Program-made: the position numbers and the translations under genes | Part shown: positions 44,121 through 53,111 of the stretch, in pieces | How positions within the stretch are numbered: position 1 is the first letter of the stretch | Layout of the letters: each line of letters starts with the position of its first letter | The notes under the pieces: model-generated | Told to the model about the DNA's origin: nothing | Databases searched by the model: none | Seen by the model: only the letters and a program-made list of their open reading frames with translations | Assembly: GCA_039700805.1 (NCBI GenBank) | Contig: JBCAZE010000002.1 | Coordinates: 15,482 to 79,481, forward strand | DNA: 64,000 bases | Direction of reading: 5' to 3' | From: CALBPI01 sp039700805 | Lineage (GTDB): Bacteria; Pseudomonadota; Gammaproteobacteria; Steroidobacterales; Woeseiaceae

Positions 44121-44614
44121 AACGCCCCCTGCAGCATGAGTGGCTCCGAGAGCTGATGTTCGTCGCAATTATCCTCACCGCCATGATCGACGATTAGGAA
44201 GGACTGGTGTCGCACAAAACCGAGCATCGGTAGATGCCAGATGCCGCGCTTCAGGTTGATCCCCTGGTTGCCGCGAACACGGAAGGCGCGCAGCGCAGAA
44301 ACATCCGGTGCATCGGCGGCCGGCGCAACGGCAACGACGTAGTCATGACCCGTGATGGGCATAAAAGCCTGTGAGCCTTTGGGGTGCCTTTCCAGCATCT
44401 CGATTCGATAAGGTAAGCCGCTTGTGACCGTGCACCGCATGAGGCTCACGTTGATCTTTGGGCAACCACCGTCGACATCAATCGTCGCAAGTCCGGTGTA
44501 ACGATCGAAACGGGAGGCATTCATTTTCTCACTGCGATCGGGGTCGAAGTCGATCAGTTCGCCAAATGGTGCGAACGCGCTGATGTCGATGTCTTCTAAT
44601 GCAATCGTGCGCAC
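44117..44614 (-). CDS. allA: Ureidoglycolate lyase
   Basis: 165 residues from GTG 44614, which overlaps the allantoicase TAG by one base; longer frames would duplicate allantoicase sequence. Splits ureidoglycolate into glyoxylate and urea (EC 4.3.2.3). The cupin-type fold shows F-A-P-F-G-E-L-I-D at the start, V-S-L-M-R-C, L-E-R-H-P-K-G-S-Q-A-F-M-P and R-G-I-W-H-L-P near the end, a good match to AllA (~160 residues). Placed after alc, exactly the enzyme that supplies its substrate. Overlap of starts and stops implies tight translational coupling. Confidence 0.95.
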   Translation of the reverse strand: MRTIALEDIDISAFAPFGELIDFDPDRSEKMNASRFDRYTGLATIDVDGGCPKINVSLMRCTVTSGLPYRIEMLERHPKGSQAFMPITGHDYVVAVAPAADAPDVSALRAFRVRGNQGINLKRGIWHLPMLGFVRHQSFLIVDHGGEDNCDEHQLSEPLMLQGAL

Positions 44615-45618
44615 TAGTCGATGCCTGCTGGATAGCCGCGGATATGCAGTCGACTGACACCGCCGTCGGGATAGATGTTCATTAACACATGCGTGACCGC
44701 ATCGTGCCCGTTCAGCGACTTGAAAATGTGTTGATGATCCGGCTTCAGTTTCTGCTCGCTGAGAAGTATTGGCCATTGCTGACTGGCGGCGACTGCTTCT
44801 TCGTCGGTTGCCTCAATCATGTACCCCGCGCGGATCATGACACGGTCAGGGTAGTTTCCTTTGAAGTGAGCCGTGTCGATCTCGATTTCTTCGATATGTC
44901 CCGGATGCCCGAGTGCCATGACGACCCAATCATTTCCTGGCACGCGTCGACGAGCCGTTTCCCAACCGTCGCCCATGTTGATGCCGCGGCCGGGTGCATT
45001 CAGATTGCGCATGCTGCCAAAGTGCTCGTCATTGCACGCGAGTGCACGACCACCAGATTTCATCGCAAGAAGGTCAACCGGTTGGCTCAAATCCATCGAA
45101 TGCCAGTCCGGGCGAATGCTGCCATAGATTCGCAGTCTCGCAACGCCGCCATCCGGATAGATATTCAACCGCACATGGCTGAATTCACGCCCTGGTTTGG
45201 CATCGACAAAGTGCCGACTGTCGCCTACCAAGTCCGTGCGCGGCACGATCTCGGTCCAGGTCATATCGTCAGGTGGAATATCGTCGTCATAGACGCAAGC
45301 GTCGATCGAGGCCGCAGGTGGGTAGTTCCCTGTGAAATGCCTGGTGTCGATATCAAAGCCGTGAATCAAACCAGGCACACCGAGCCGAACAATACAATAG
45401 TCGTGACCGGGCGTGCGTTTTCTGCGGCTTTCCCAGCCGTCCATCCACTTGCCGTTGTCATCGTATTTATCAGGGATCCAGACGGGTTCGGCAGGTGAGA
45501 TCAAGCGAATCTTCTCTGCAAAGAACTCGTCAGTCGCGTAAACCACACGACTGCCCAATCTTGGCTGCCCCAGGTCGACAAAGCGCGTCAAACGGTGTGT
45601 GCTGACGTTGCTACTCAT
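44614..45618 (-). CDS. alc: Allantoicase
   Basis: 334 residues from ATG 45618; the frame to 45933 overlaps uraD and is not used. Hydrolyses allantoate to ureidoglycolate and urea (EC 3.5.3.4). The protein is an internal duplication of the allantoicase repeat: D-G-W-E-S-R-R-K-R-T-P-G-H-D-Y ... T-G-N-Y-P at ~60-100 and D-G-W-E-T-A-R-R-R-V-P-G-N-D-W ... K-G-N-Y-P at ~217-257, each followed by L-N-I-Y-P-D-G-G-V-A-R-L or M-N-I-Y-P-D-G-G-V-S-R-L. Start overlaps the uraD stop by eight bases. No signal peptide. Confidence 0.97.
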   Translation of the reverse strand: MSSNVSTHRLTRFVDLGQPRLGSRVVYATDEFFAEKIRLISPAEPVWIPDKYDDNGKWMDGWESRRKRTPGHDYCIVRLGVPGLIHGFDIDTRHFTGNYPPAASIDACVYDDDIPPDDMTWTEIVPRTDLVGDSRHFVDAKPGREFSHVRLNIYPDGGVARLRIYGSIRPDWHSMDLSQPVDLLAMKSGGRALACNDEHFGSMRNLNAPGRGINMGDGWETARRRVPGNDWVVMALGHPGHIEEIEIDTAHFKGNYPDRVMIRAGYMIEATDEEAVAASQQWPILLSEQKLKPDHQHIFKSLNGHDAVTHVLMNIYPDGGVSRLHIRGYPAGID

Positions 45619-46153
45619 CGTTGACACCCGCGAGTGCTGCGAGCCGAAAACTCGCGATCTTGTGGATTTCGGTGATCGTCCGATTGAACTCTGTGGTGGC
45701 GTCGTTTCTAAGCCGCTCCTCGTAGCCTGCAAGAATCGCCGCACGGTTGCTATTGCGCACTGCCATGACGAACGTAAAGCCAAATCGCCGGCGATACTTT
45801 TCGTTGAAGGCCTGAAAGCGAGCAAACTCTTCCGCGTTGCATTGATCGATCCCAGCGCTCGCTTGTTCTTCGGTGGATTCGACGGTGAGTTCACCAGCGA
45901 CAGCGGCTTTCCCCGCGAGGTCTGGGTGCGCATTGATCAGTGCTAGCTTTTTAGCGTGACTTGCCGCGTCGACCACCGCAGCCATCGCGTTAGCGAGACC
46001 GTCGACGTCGTCATGCCGTGTTCGAAGCCCGTCGTTGTAGACACCTTCCGCCACCCACGGCGAATGTTCGTAGATGCCGCCAAAAGTCGCCATAAACGTG
46101 TGTTTAGACATGCCACTTGGCGCAGGTGCAAATGTCTGACTCAACGTGTTCAA
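45611..46153 (-). CDS. uraD: OHCU decarboxylase
   Basis: 180 residues. The start is TTG 46153, immediately after the puuE stop and with AGGAA seven bases before it; the family N-terminus (L-S-x-x-x-F, then G-G-I-Y-E-H-S-P-W-V-A) supports it over the internal ATGs. Decarboxylates 2-oxo-4-hydroxy-4-carboxy-5-ureidoimidazoline to (S)-allantoin, the step after HIU hydrolase. The catalytic His 76 in I-N-A-H-P-D-L-A-G-K and the T-E-E-Q-A-S-A-G motif are intact. Its partner uraH is the first gene of the same operon. Confidence 0.95.
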   Translation of the reverse strand: MNTLSQTFAPAPSGMSKHTFMATFGGIYEHSPWVAEGVYNDGLRTRHDDVDGLANAMAAVVDAASHAKKLALINAHPDLAGKAAVAGELTVESTEEQASAGIDQCNAEEFARFQAFNEKYRRRFGFTFVMAVRNSNRAAILAGYEERLRNDATTEFNRTITEIHKIASFRLAALAGVNDE

Positions 46154-47065
46154 TCAAATTTCCTCAGCGGGGTGGTGTGCCCGCCAATGCTCAGCAATAT
46201 CGATCCGCCGCGCGACCCATACATCACGATCGTATCGCTCAAGATAATCGAGGAAGCGTCTCAGCGCCTCTGCACGCCCCGGCCGCCCCGCTAGGCGGCA
46301 GTGCAATCCGATCGACATCATTTTTGGCGTCCGTGCACCTTCGCGAAACAAACAGTCGAACGTGTCTTTCAGGTAGTCATAGAACTGAGTGCCACTGTTG
46401 AACCCTTGGGGTGTCGCAAATCGCATATCGTTGACGTCTAGCGTGTAGGGCACCATCAGTTGCGGTGTGTCGAACTGATAGTCCCAGTACGGTAAGTCAT
46501 CAGCATAGGAGTCTGCGTTGTAGCGGAACCCACCATGAGCTGCCGCCAACGCATGCGAATTGGGACTGCATCGACCGAGGTACCAGCCGGTCGGTGGCTC
46601 ACCCGTCACCTCGGTATGAATCTCGACGGCCTGACGAAGATGATCCCGCTCTTCCTCGATCGACATGTGTTGGTAGTCGATCCATCGATAACCGTGCGAG
46701 GCGATTTCCCAGTCAGCATCTTTCATCGCCGACACCGCGTGGGGATTGCGCGCGAGCGCCATTGCCACGCCAAAGACAGTGGCCGGTACCTGACGGTCCG
46801 TAAACAGCTCATGAAGGCGCCAAAACCCTGCGCGAGAGCCGTACTCATAGAGGGACTCCATATTCATGTGTCGCTGACCGCGATAAGCTTCAGCGCCGAC
46901 GATTTCCGACAAAAACTTCTCGGACGCTGGGTCGCCATGTAAGACGCAGTTCTCGCCACCTTCTTCGTAATTGACGACGAACTGGACAGCGACGCGTGCA
47001 CCATTCGGCCACTCAACGCGGGGTGGCTTACTGGCGTAACCGATTAGGTCTCGCGGATAGCTCAT
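46154..47065 (-). CDS. puuE: Allantoinase, polysaccharide-deacetylase type
   Basis: 303 residues from ATG 47065, four bases after the puuD stop. PuuE-type allantoinases open the allantoin ring to allantoate and are unrelated to the amidohydrolase AllB. The NodB/deacetylase fold is seen: F-V-V-N-Y-E-E-G-G-E-N, M-E-S-L-Y-E-Y-G-S-R-A-G-F-W-R, E-I-A-S-H-G-Y-R-W-I-D-Y (His for metal or catalysis), and R-C-S-P-N-S; these match the cofactor-poor PuuE group. Its product is the substrate of allantoicase two genes on. No AllB-type gene is in the window. Confidence 0.95.
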   Translation of the reverse strand: MSYPRDLIGYASKPPRVEWPNGARVAVQFVVNYEEGGENCVLHGDPASEKFLSEIVGAEAYRGQRHMNMESLYEYGSRAGFWRLHELFTDRQVPATVFGVAMALARNPHAVSAMKDADWEIASHGYRWIDYQHMSIEEERDHLRQAVEIHTEVTGEPPTGWYLGRCSPNSHALAAAHGGFRYNADSYADDLPYWDYQFDTPQLMVPYTLDVNDMRFATPQGFNSGTQFYDYLKDTFDCLFREGARTPKMMSIGLHCRLAGRPGRAEALRRFLDYLERYDRDVWVARRIDIAEHWRAHHPAEEI

Positions 47066-47069
47066 CGTG

Positions 47070-48296
47070 CTACTCGTCGCTGTTAGCGCCGGCTTCAAAC
47101 CAGCGGCCAATCAATGCGCGTTCTTCTTCTTGCATGCCAGTGAGGTTACCAATAGGCATTATTTGCGTCACCACACTTTGTTGATAAATCGCATCCGCTT
47201 GTCGCGCGATATCGCGCTTTTCATGCAGCACCACACCACCAGGCGGCGACAAGAACCCCGGTTGCGTTGGTTCTGTGGCATGGCAACTCGCGCAGCGGTT
47301 TCTAACGATAGCGACCACAGCCTCGAATCCTTCACCCGTGGGGGCGTCCGTGGTCGTCACTGGCGGCGTGACTGCTTGCGATGCACGAGGTGCGGGTGCA
47401 ATAGCCATGGCAATACCCGCCAGCAGAAGTACGGCTGCGATCGCGGGCCATGGTGATGCCTTGCCTTTATGTCGAGCGACGAAGTAGACGCGTATCAAAG
47501 CGCCGGCGACCGACATGGCGATCAAGATTAACCAGTTGTAGGCATGACCATACGTCATCGCGTAGTGATTGCTGATCATGACGAACAAGAGCGGCAACGT
47601 GAAGTACGTGTTGTGGACCGATCGCTGCTTTGCGCGAATGCCGTCGTTGGGATCGACGGGCGCCCCTGCTGCCGCCGCGGCAACCATCCGTTTTTGCCCG
47701 GGGATGATGATGAAAAAGACATTGGCGACCATGATGGTGCCGATCAGTGCGCCGAAGTGGATATAGGCGCCTCGGCCACTAAACACTTGGCACAGCCCCC
47801 AGGCCGCGGCGACGATCAATGCGAAGACGATGATGCCCAGCACCGCTGTGTTGCGTCCGAGTGGCGACCGGCAAACTAGGTCGTAAACGACCCAACCACC
47901 GATGATTGTCGCAACCCCAATGCCGACGGCTGCTGCTTCTGAGAGCGATGCCACGGCGGGGTCAATTAAGTAGACGCCTGCGCCATACCAGTAGATCAGC
48001 GCCAGCAGGAACATGCCTGACAGCCAGGTCGTGTAGGCCTCCCACTTGAACCAATGCAGATTAGCGGGCAGTTCTTCTGGCGCCACGCGATATTTTTGCG
48101 CGTGGTAGAAACCGCCGCCGTGAACGGACCAGAGTTCGCCGCCAACGCCTTTCTTTGTGTCGGCGTCATCCGCGGGTGCTTCGAGGTGATTATCCAGCCA
48201 GACGAAGTAAAACGAAGAACCGATCCATGCGATGCCGACAATAAAATGAAGCCAACGCCCGAGCAGGTTTAGCCATTCAACCCAATATGCTGTCAT
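47070..48296 (-). CDS. puuD: Membrane urate hydroxylase with C-terminal cytochrome c domain
   Basis: 408 residues. About eight to nine transmembrane helices (~10-300; W-L-H-F-I-V-G-I-A-W-I-G-S-S-F-Y near the start) form the PuuD membrane domain that oxidises urate to 5-hydroxyisourate; a short Pro/Ala linker leads to a c-type cytochrome domain with C-A-S-C-H (Cys 335, Cys 338, His 339) and M-P-I-G-N as distal Met. Electrons thus go to haem c rather than oxygen, so no hydrogen peroxide is formed, unlike with soluble uricase. Haem attachment requires periplasmic location of the tail. Between xdhC and puuE. Confidence 0.95.
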   Translation of the reverse strand: MTAYWVEWLNLLGRWLHFIVGIAWIGSSFYFVWLDNHLEAPADDADTKKGVGGELWSVHGGGFYHAQKYRVAPEELPANLHWFKWEAYTTWLSGMFLLALIYWYGAGVYLIDPAVASLSEAAAVGIGVATIIGGWVVYDLVCRSPLGRNTAVLGIIVFALIVAAAWGLCQVFSGRGAYIHFGALIGTIMVANVFFIIIPGQKRMVAAAAAGAPVDPNDGIRAKQRSVHNTYFTLPLLFVMISNHYAMTYGHAYNWLILIAMSVAGALIRVYFVARHKGKASPWPAIAAVLLLAGIAMAIAPAPRASQAVTPPVTTTDAPTGEGFEAVVAIVRNRCASCHATEPTQPGFLSPPGGVVLHEKRDIARQADAIYQQSVVTQIMPIGNLTGMQEEERALIGRWFEAGANSDE

Positions 48297-48320
48297 TCGA
48301 ATTCCGTTGTTGTGAAGTGG

Positions 48321-49304
48321 TCACCGGACGGCGCGCAAAACCCGGTTTCTGTTGTTCATCGCGCCGAGGCGTTGCAGCATATCCGCTGCCACAGAAATCG
48401 CAATCTCACCCGGCTGTTTGCCCGAAATCTCCGGCGTACCAATGGGGCAGGTCAGTCGAGCGAGGGTCGTATCGTTGTGGCCAAGCGCCTTCAGTTTTTT
48501 CACGAATCGACGTTGTTTGGAGCGTGATCCGATCAGACCACAAAAACGCGGCGCATCGTCGGTGAGGAGTGCGTGGCAGATGTCGAGATCTACAGCATGA
48601 TCGTGCGTCATGATCAGACATTGTGCGGTCGGTGACAGGTGTTCGACCATTAATTCCGGACGTGCTGCATAGACTGCCGATACGGCTTCCGGCCAGTCAT
48701 AGGCGAGCCAAGACTCACGACTGTCGATCATCAAGATCCGCGCGTCTAGCGTGCCCATCACTGCTGCGCATGCGCGAGCGACATGTCCAGCACCGAAAAT
48801 GGCGATCTCGATCGGTGGCGGCGTGATGATCTCTACGAATGCACGCTCGCCAGTTTTGCTAACTGTCCGCGTCCCTGAGTCCGGTCGTTGATCATTGCCG
48901 TGATCTTGAATGTCTGTTCTGCCATCACTGTAAGTGACAAGTTCCTTATGCTGGCCGTGCCGCTGCGCTTCCACAAGTGTGCCCAACCAAGCTAGGTCCT
49001 CGGCATTTAGGCGCTGCATCATGATGTCGACGACACCGCCGCAGCATTGACCGCAATCGCTGCCGAGCGTGTACCGTTGACGATCGAAACGTGGGCGATC
49101 CTCGGCCAACGCAGCGCGCGCGTTTTCTTGGCAAGTGTGTTCAAGATAACCACCGCCGATAGTGCCGCCGTGCATTGAAGCACTGACCCAAAGTTTGCTG
49201 CCTGGCTCGCGTGGCGCCGAGCCTTTGACATCAGTCACCGTGACAACAACGCAGCATCCATCGAGTTTGATCGCGTCGATCACCTTTTGCGGCCAGTGAT
49301 GCAT
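48321..49304 (-). CDS. xdhC: Xanthine dehydrogenase accessory protein XdhC
   Basis: 327 residues from ATG 49304, which overlaps the xdhB stop by one base (TAATG); the longer frame is not needed. XdhC binds the molybdenum cofactor, is needed for its sulfuration and inserts it into XdhB. An N-terminal XdhC/CoxI domain (G-S-A-P-R-E-P-G-S-K, G-T-I-G-G-G-Y-L-E, S-D-C-G-Q-C-C-G-G) is joined to a Rossmann domain (I-F-G-A-G-H-V-A-R-A). The Cys motif is suited to the cofactor role. Its placement directly after xdhB is the standard order. Confidence 0.95.
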   Translation of the reverse strand: MHHWPQKVIDAIKLDGCCVVVTVTDVKGSAPREPGSKLWVSASMHGGTIGGGYLEHTCQENARAALAEDRPRFDRQRYTLGSDCGQCCGGVVDIMMQRLNAEDLAWLGTLVEAQRHGQHKELVTYSDGRTDIQDHGNDQRPDSGTRTVSKTGERAFVEIITPPPIEIAIFGAGHVARACAAVMGTLDARILMIDSRESWLAYDWPEAVSAVYAARPELMVEHLSPTAQCLIMTHDHAVDLDICHALLTDDAPRFCGLIGSRSKQRRFVKKLKALGHNDTTLARLTCPIGTPEISGKQPGEIAISVAADMLQRLGAMNNRNRVLRAVR

Positions 49305-51619
49305 TAGCGTTGGCGACCTTGTTTGATCGCCGTCAACACCGCCTCCGGTGTGGCAGGTGCGTCGAGTCGCGGCTGTTTTCCGTCGCAAGCTTGGTTCACG
49401 GCATCTTTGATGGCATGGAATACCGAAATGCCCAGCATGAGAGGTGGCTCACCAACGGCTTTTGAGCGATGAATGGTCTCTTCGCGATTCTCCTGCGACT
49501 GCATGATATTGACGCGAAAATCGGTTGGTACGTCCGAGCATGCGGGGATCTTGTAGGTTGCCGGTGCATGAGTGCGTAAGGCGCCCCGTGGATCCCACCA
49601 TAGCTGTTCAGTGGTTAGCCAGCCGACCCCTTGAATGAATCCGCCTTCGATTTGACCCATGTCAATGGCGGGATTGAGCGATCGACCACAGTCATGAAGG
49701 ATGTCGACGCGGGTCACACGGTGTTCACCCGTCAACGTGTCCACGATTACTTCGCTGACCGCAGCGCCATAGGCGTAGTAATAAAATGGTCGTCCTTTCA
49801 ACGCTTTCTTGTCGTACGAGATCTTTGGCGTCTTGTAAAACCCAGTTGTCGACAAAGAAACACGTGCAAGGTAGGCAAGTTTGACCAGTTCCGCGAACGA
49901 TAGCGTGTGATCACCGACGGTGATGGTGTTATTTGCAAACACGACGTCCGACGCGTTCGCTTCAAAATATTCGGCCGCGAAACGCGAAAGACGATCGCGA
50001 ATGGTCAGCGCCGCGGCCTGTGCAGCCATGCCATTTAAATCTGAGCCGCTGGATGCCGCCGTTGCCGAAGCGTTCGGAACTTTACTCGTATCTGAGGCTG
50101 TAATCTTGATCGTATCAATGTTGATCTGCAGCGTTTCAGCGACAACTTGTGCCACCTTCGTAAACAAGCCCTGACCCATTTCGGTACCACCGTGGTTCAG
50201 GTGCACCGTGCCATCGGTATAAACATGGAGCAATGCGCCTGCCTGATTCAGGTGGGTCGCAGTGAAAGAGATGCCGAACTTAACGGGTGTTAGTGCGATA
50301 CCGCGCTTCAAGATGCGACTGTCGAGATTCCAATCGCGAATCTCACGACGACGCGCATGGTAGTCCGAAGAGTCGATGAGCGTGTCCGTCAGCGGGCCGA
50401 TCACGTTGTCTTCGACGGTTTGGCCGTAGGGCGTCACATTGCGGGTGTCAGTACCGTAATAATTGCGTTGCCGAATAGTGAGGGGGTCTTCACCAAGCGC
50501 ACCAGCGATCTCATCCATCACATACTCGATCGCAAACATACCCTGCGGTCCGCCGAAGCCACGAAACGCCGTGTTCGATACAGTGTTGGTTTTGCAGCGG
50601 TGTGAGTGAATCGTTGCATTTGGCAGGAAATAGGCATTGTCCGTGTGGAACATTGCGCGATCATTAATAGCGCCAGATAGGTCGGCCGACATGCCGCAGC
50701 GCGACGCGTATTCGAATTCAACACCAAGGATACGACCATCATCGTCAAAACCAACGTGATAGCGGGTGAAAAAGTCATGGCGCTTGCCGGTGCTGACCAT
50801 ATCGCTATCGCGATCCAAGCGGAGTTTGACCGCTCTGCCGAGCTTGTTGGCCGCGACAGCCGCAGCTGCCGCGATGAGCGCTGGCTGGCTTTCTTTACCA
50901 CCGAATGCGCCGCCCATCCGTCGGCATTCAACGACCACGTCCTTTTGTGTCAGCCCAAGTACTTTGGCAACAACGTGTTGGATTTCCCCAGGGTGCTGCG
51001 TCGAGCACTGAATTCGAAAATCACCGCCCTCGGTGGGTATCGCCATCGCGATTTGACCTTCGAGGTAGAACTGATCTTGTCCACCGAGATCGAGTGTCCC
51101 GCTGAGCGTATGTGGCGCTGCGGCGATTGCGCTCTCACTGTCGCCGCATTTGAGGGTCTGAGACGGGACGACAAAAGATCGCCGTTCGAGCGCGGTTTCC
51201 GGATCGAGTATTGGCTCGAGTAGCTCATAGTCGACATCGGCCAGCAGCGCTGCGCGGCGTGCGGCGTCCACAGAATCTGCGACAACAAGAAACATCGGGT
51301 GACCGATAAACTCAACGCGTTCGTTCGCGAATACCGGATCGTCATCCGCGACAGCACCATAATTATTGTGACCGTGAATATCGTCGGCGGTAATGACATC
51401 CACAACGCCTGGAAACGCGCGAACACGCTCGAACGAAATTGCGGTGACCTTCGCATGTGCTTCGGTGCTGACACCAAACGCCCCGTGCAAAAGACCACGC
51501 GGTTCCGGCAGATCATCGGTGTACAGCGCACGGCCGTTCACATGCAGCGCGGCACTGTCATGGGCGGTCGCTTGACCGACGCCGCCTTTCACCAACGGGT
51601 CTTTAGCGACCATAGTCAT
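49304..51619 (-). CDS. xdhB: Xanthine dehydrogenase molybdopterin-binding subunit
   Basis: 771 residues; ATG 51613 is an in-frame alternative to ATG 51619. It carries the molybdenum cofactor and the active site that hydroxylates hypoxanthine to xanthine and xanthine to urate. Marks: G-R-A-L-Y-T-D-D-L at the start, G-G-A-F-G-G-K-E-S-Q (cofactor contact), A-F-R-G-F-G-G-P-Q-G (Arg in the substrate pocket) and K-A-V-G-E-P-P-L-M-L with Glu 724, the catalytic base. It overlaps the xdhA end by 17 bases and xdhC by one. Forms an alpha2beta2 enzyme with XdhA. Confidence 0.97.
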   Translation of the reverse strand: MTMVAKDPLVKGGVGQATAHDSAALHVNGRALYTDDLPEPRGLLHGAFGVSTEAHAKVTAISFERVRAFPGVVDVITADDIHGHNNYGAVADDDPVFANERVEFIGHPMFLVVADSVDAARRAALLADVDYELLEPILDPETALERRSFVVPSQTLKCGDSESAIAAAPHTLSGTLDLGGQDQFYLEGQIAMAIPTEGGDFRIQCSTQHPGEIQHVVAKVLGLTQKDVVVECRRMGGAFGGKESQPALIAAAAAVAANKLGRAVKLRLDRDSDMVSTGKRHDFFTRYHVGFDDDGRILGVEFEYASRCGMSADLSGAINDRAMFHTDNAYFLPNATIHSHRCKTNTVSNTAFRGFGGPQGMFAIEYVMDEIAGALGEDPLTIRQRNYYGTDTRNVTPYGQTVEDNVIGPLTDTLIDSSDYHARRREIRDWNLDSRILKRGIALTPVKFGISFTATHLNQAGALLHVYTDGTVHLNHGGTEMGQGLFTKVAQVVAETLQINIDTIKITASDTSKVPNASATAASSGSDLNGMAAQAAALTIRDRLSRFAAEYFEANASDVVFANNTITVGDHTLSFAELVKLAYLARVSLSTTGFYKTPKISYDKKALKGRPFYYYAYGAAVSEVIVDTLTGEHRVTRVDILHDCGRSLNPAIDMGQIEGGFIQGVGWLTTEQLWWDPRGALRTHAPATYKIPACSDVPTDFRVNIMQSQENREETIHRSKAVGEPPLMLGISVFHAIKDAVNQACDGKQPRLDAPATPEAVLTAIKQGRQR

Positions 51620-53108
51620 AGACCTCGGTGTCGATTTCGGGTTCGGTTAGTGCCAGGAAAAACCGGTAAAGAAGGTTGCGCGCAGCTTCGCGTCGATAGC
51701 TATCGCTCGCACGCATGTCGGTCATCGGCGTGAAGTCTTGATCCAGCGCTGACATCGCTGTTTGCACGGTGGCTTCATTCAAAACAACGTCAGTCATGGC
51801 GGCCTCGCACTGCATAGCGCGCGCCGGAATCGCTGCCATACCACCGAAGCCGGTGCGAAGTGACACGCAATGGCCTTCATCGACTGTGGCAACAAAGACG
51901 GCACAGACGGCTGAAATGTCTTGATCGAAACGCTTTGACAGTTTGTAAGCGGCGAGTGTCTGGTTGGGATTCAACTTTGGGATTACGATCGACGCCACAA
52001 ACTCGCCGGGTTCAATCGCGTTCACCATGTAGTCGATATAGAGCGACTCGAGGGGCAACTCTCTAGAACCGTTCGCAGACGTTAGCGTAACGCGAGCATT
52101 CAAAGCGATGAACGCCGGCATCGAGTCGCCGATGGGAGAGCCGTTGGCAACATTACCGCCGACGGTGGCGGCATTTCGCACTGGTGGTGATGCAAAGCGT
52201 CGAAGCAACGGCTCGAGTGCCGGAAAGTGCTCGACCAGCGTTGGCATCGCTTCCGTAAAGGTCACGCCTGCGCCGATGCGAATCGCATCATCAAGAACCG
52301 TGATGTCTTGCAAAGCCTTAACACCACCCATATAGATCAGTTGATCCATGTCGCGGAATTGCTTGGTCACCCAAAGCCCGACATCGGTACCACCGGCGAC
52401 CATTGTCGCATCGGGATGAGCGGCAAGTGTCGCTGCGAGCTGTTCCGGCGTGGTTGGCAGATGTATCTCACGTCCTGCGTTTGCAATCGTTAGCGTATCT
52501 TCGCGCTGCAGGGATTTCAGCGTTTCAATGATCCTGCGTTCTTCGGCGATTGCGGTCTCGCTCATCGCACCATGCGCTGCGGTTAATCGTTCGTCGCCAG
52601 AAGCGTCTTTGCCCAAGGTATACATCGCCTCGGCTGCGTCCGCGATGGGACGATACCCGGTGCAGCGGCACAAGTTGCCGGCTAACGCATCGTTGGTTGC
52701 AGGCCGATCCAACGGCGGTTTGGATCGATACGCCGCGAATAACGTCATCACGAAACCTGGCGTACAGAATCCGCATTGAGAACCATGATGAACCACCATC
52801 GCTTGCTGCACGGGGTGTAAGCGTCCGCCCGCAGGTGAGAGTGACTCAACCGTTATGAGTTCTTTACCATCGAGCGCCGAGAGAAACTGAATGCATGAAT
52901 TGATGGCTTGGTAGCGTAGCGATTCACCATCGTCAGCGACATCCGCAACGACGACCATACAGGCGCCGCAATCTCCCTCTGCACAACCTTCTTTTGTGCC
53001 CGTCCGGAGTCGGTCTTCTCGCAACCATTGCAGCACCGTTCGCGTCGGATCAACATCCCGAATCGAAATGATCTCTCCATCCAGCAAAAAGCGAATCGCG
53101 TCGGCCAT
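51603..53108 (-). CDS. xdhA: Xanthine dehydrogenase FAD/iron-sulfur subunit
   Basis: 501 residues. N-terminal [2Fe-2S] domain: C-A-E-G-D-C-G-A-C (Cys 42, 47, 50) and Cys 72. Second [2Fe-2S] site: C-G-F-C (112, 115) and C-R-C-T-G-Y (147, 149). Then a FAD domain (~210-390; V-A-G-G-T-D-V-G-L, T-V-G-G-N-V-A-N-G-S-P-I-G-D) and a CO-dehydrogenase flavoprotein C-terminal domain. It passes electrons from the molybdenum site to NAD+. The gene lies three bases after the uraH stop. All cluster ligands are present, so the enzyme should be functional. Confidence 0.97.
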   Translation of the reverse strand: MADAIRFLLDGEIISIRDVDPTRTVLQWLREDRLRTGTKEGCAEGDCGACMVVVADVADDGESLRYQAINSCIQFLSALDGKELITVESLSPAGGRLHPVQQAMVVHHGSQCGFCTPGFVMTLFAAYRSKPPLDRPATNDALAGNLCRCTGYRPIADAAEAMYTLGKDASGDERLTAAHGAMSETAIAEERRIIETLKSLQREDTLTIANAGREIHLPTTPEQLAATLAAHPDATMVAGGTDVGLWVTKQFRDMDQLIYMGGVKALQDITVLDDAIRIGAGVTFTEAMPTLVEHFPALEPLLRRFASPPVRNAATVGGNVANGSPIGDSMPAFIALNARVTLTSANGSRELPLESLYIDYMVNAIEPGEFVASIVIPKLNPNQTLAAYKLSKRFDQDISAVCAVFVATVDEGHCVSLRTGFGGMAAIPARAMQCEAAMTDVVLNEATVQTAMSALDQDFTPMTDMRASDSYRREAARNLLYRFFLALTEPEIDTEVYDYGR

Positions 53109-53111
53109 CGG

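Noticed and set aside
44117..44776. 219-residue form of ureidoglycolate lyase
   Set aside because: The N-terminal part is a shadow of alc; GTG 44614 fits the ~160-residue family.
44614..45933. 439-residue form of allantoicase
   Set aside because: The first ~105 residues are a shadow of uraD in another frame; ATG 45618 gives the family length.
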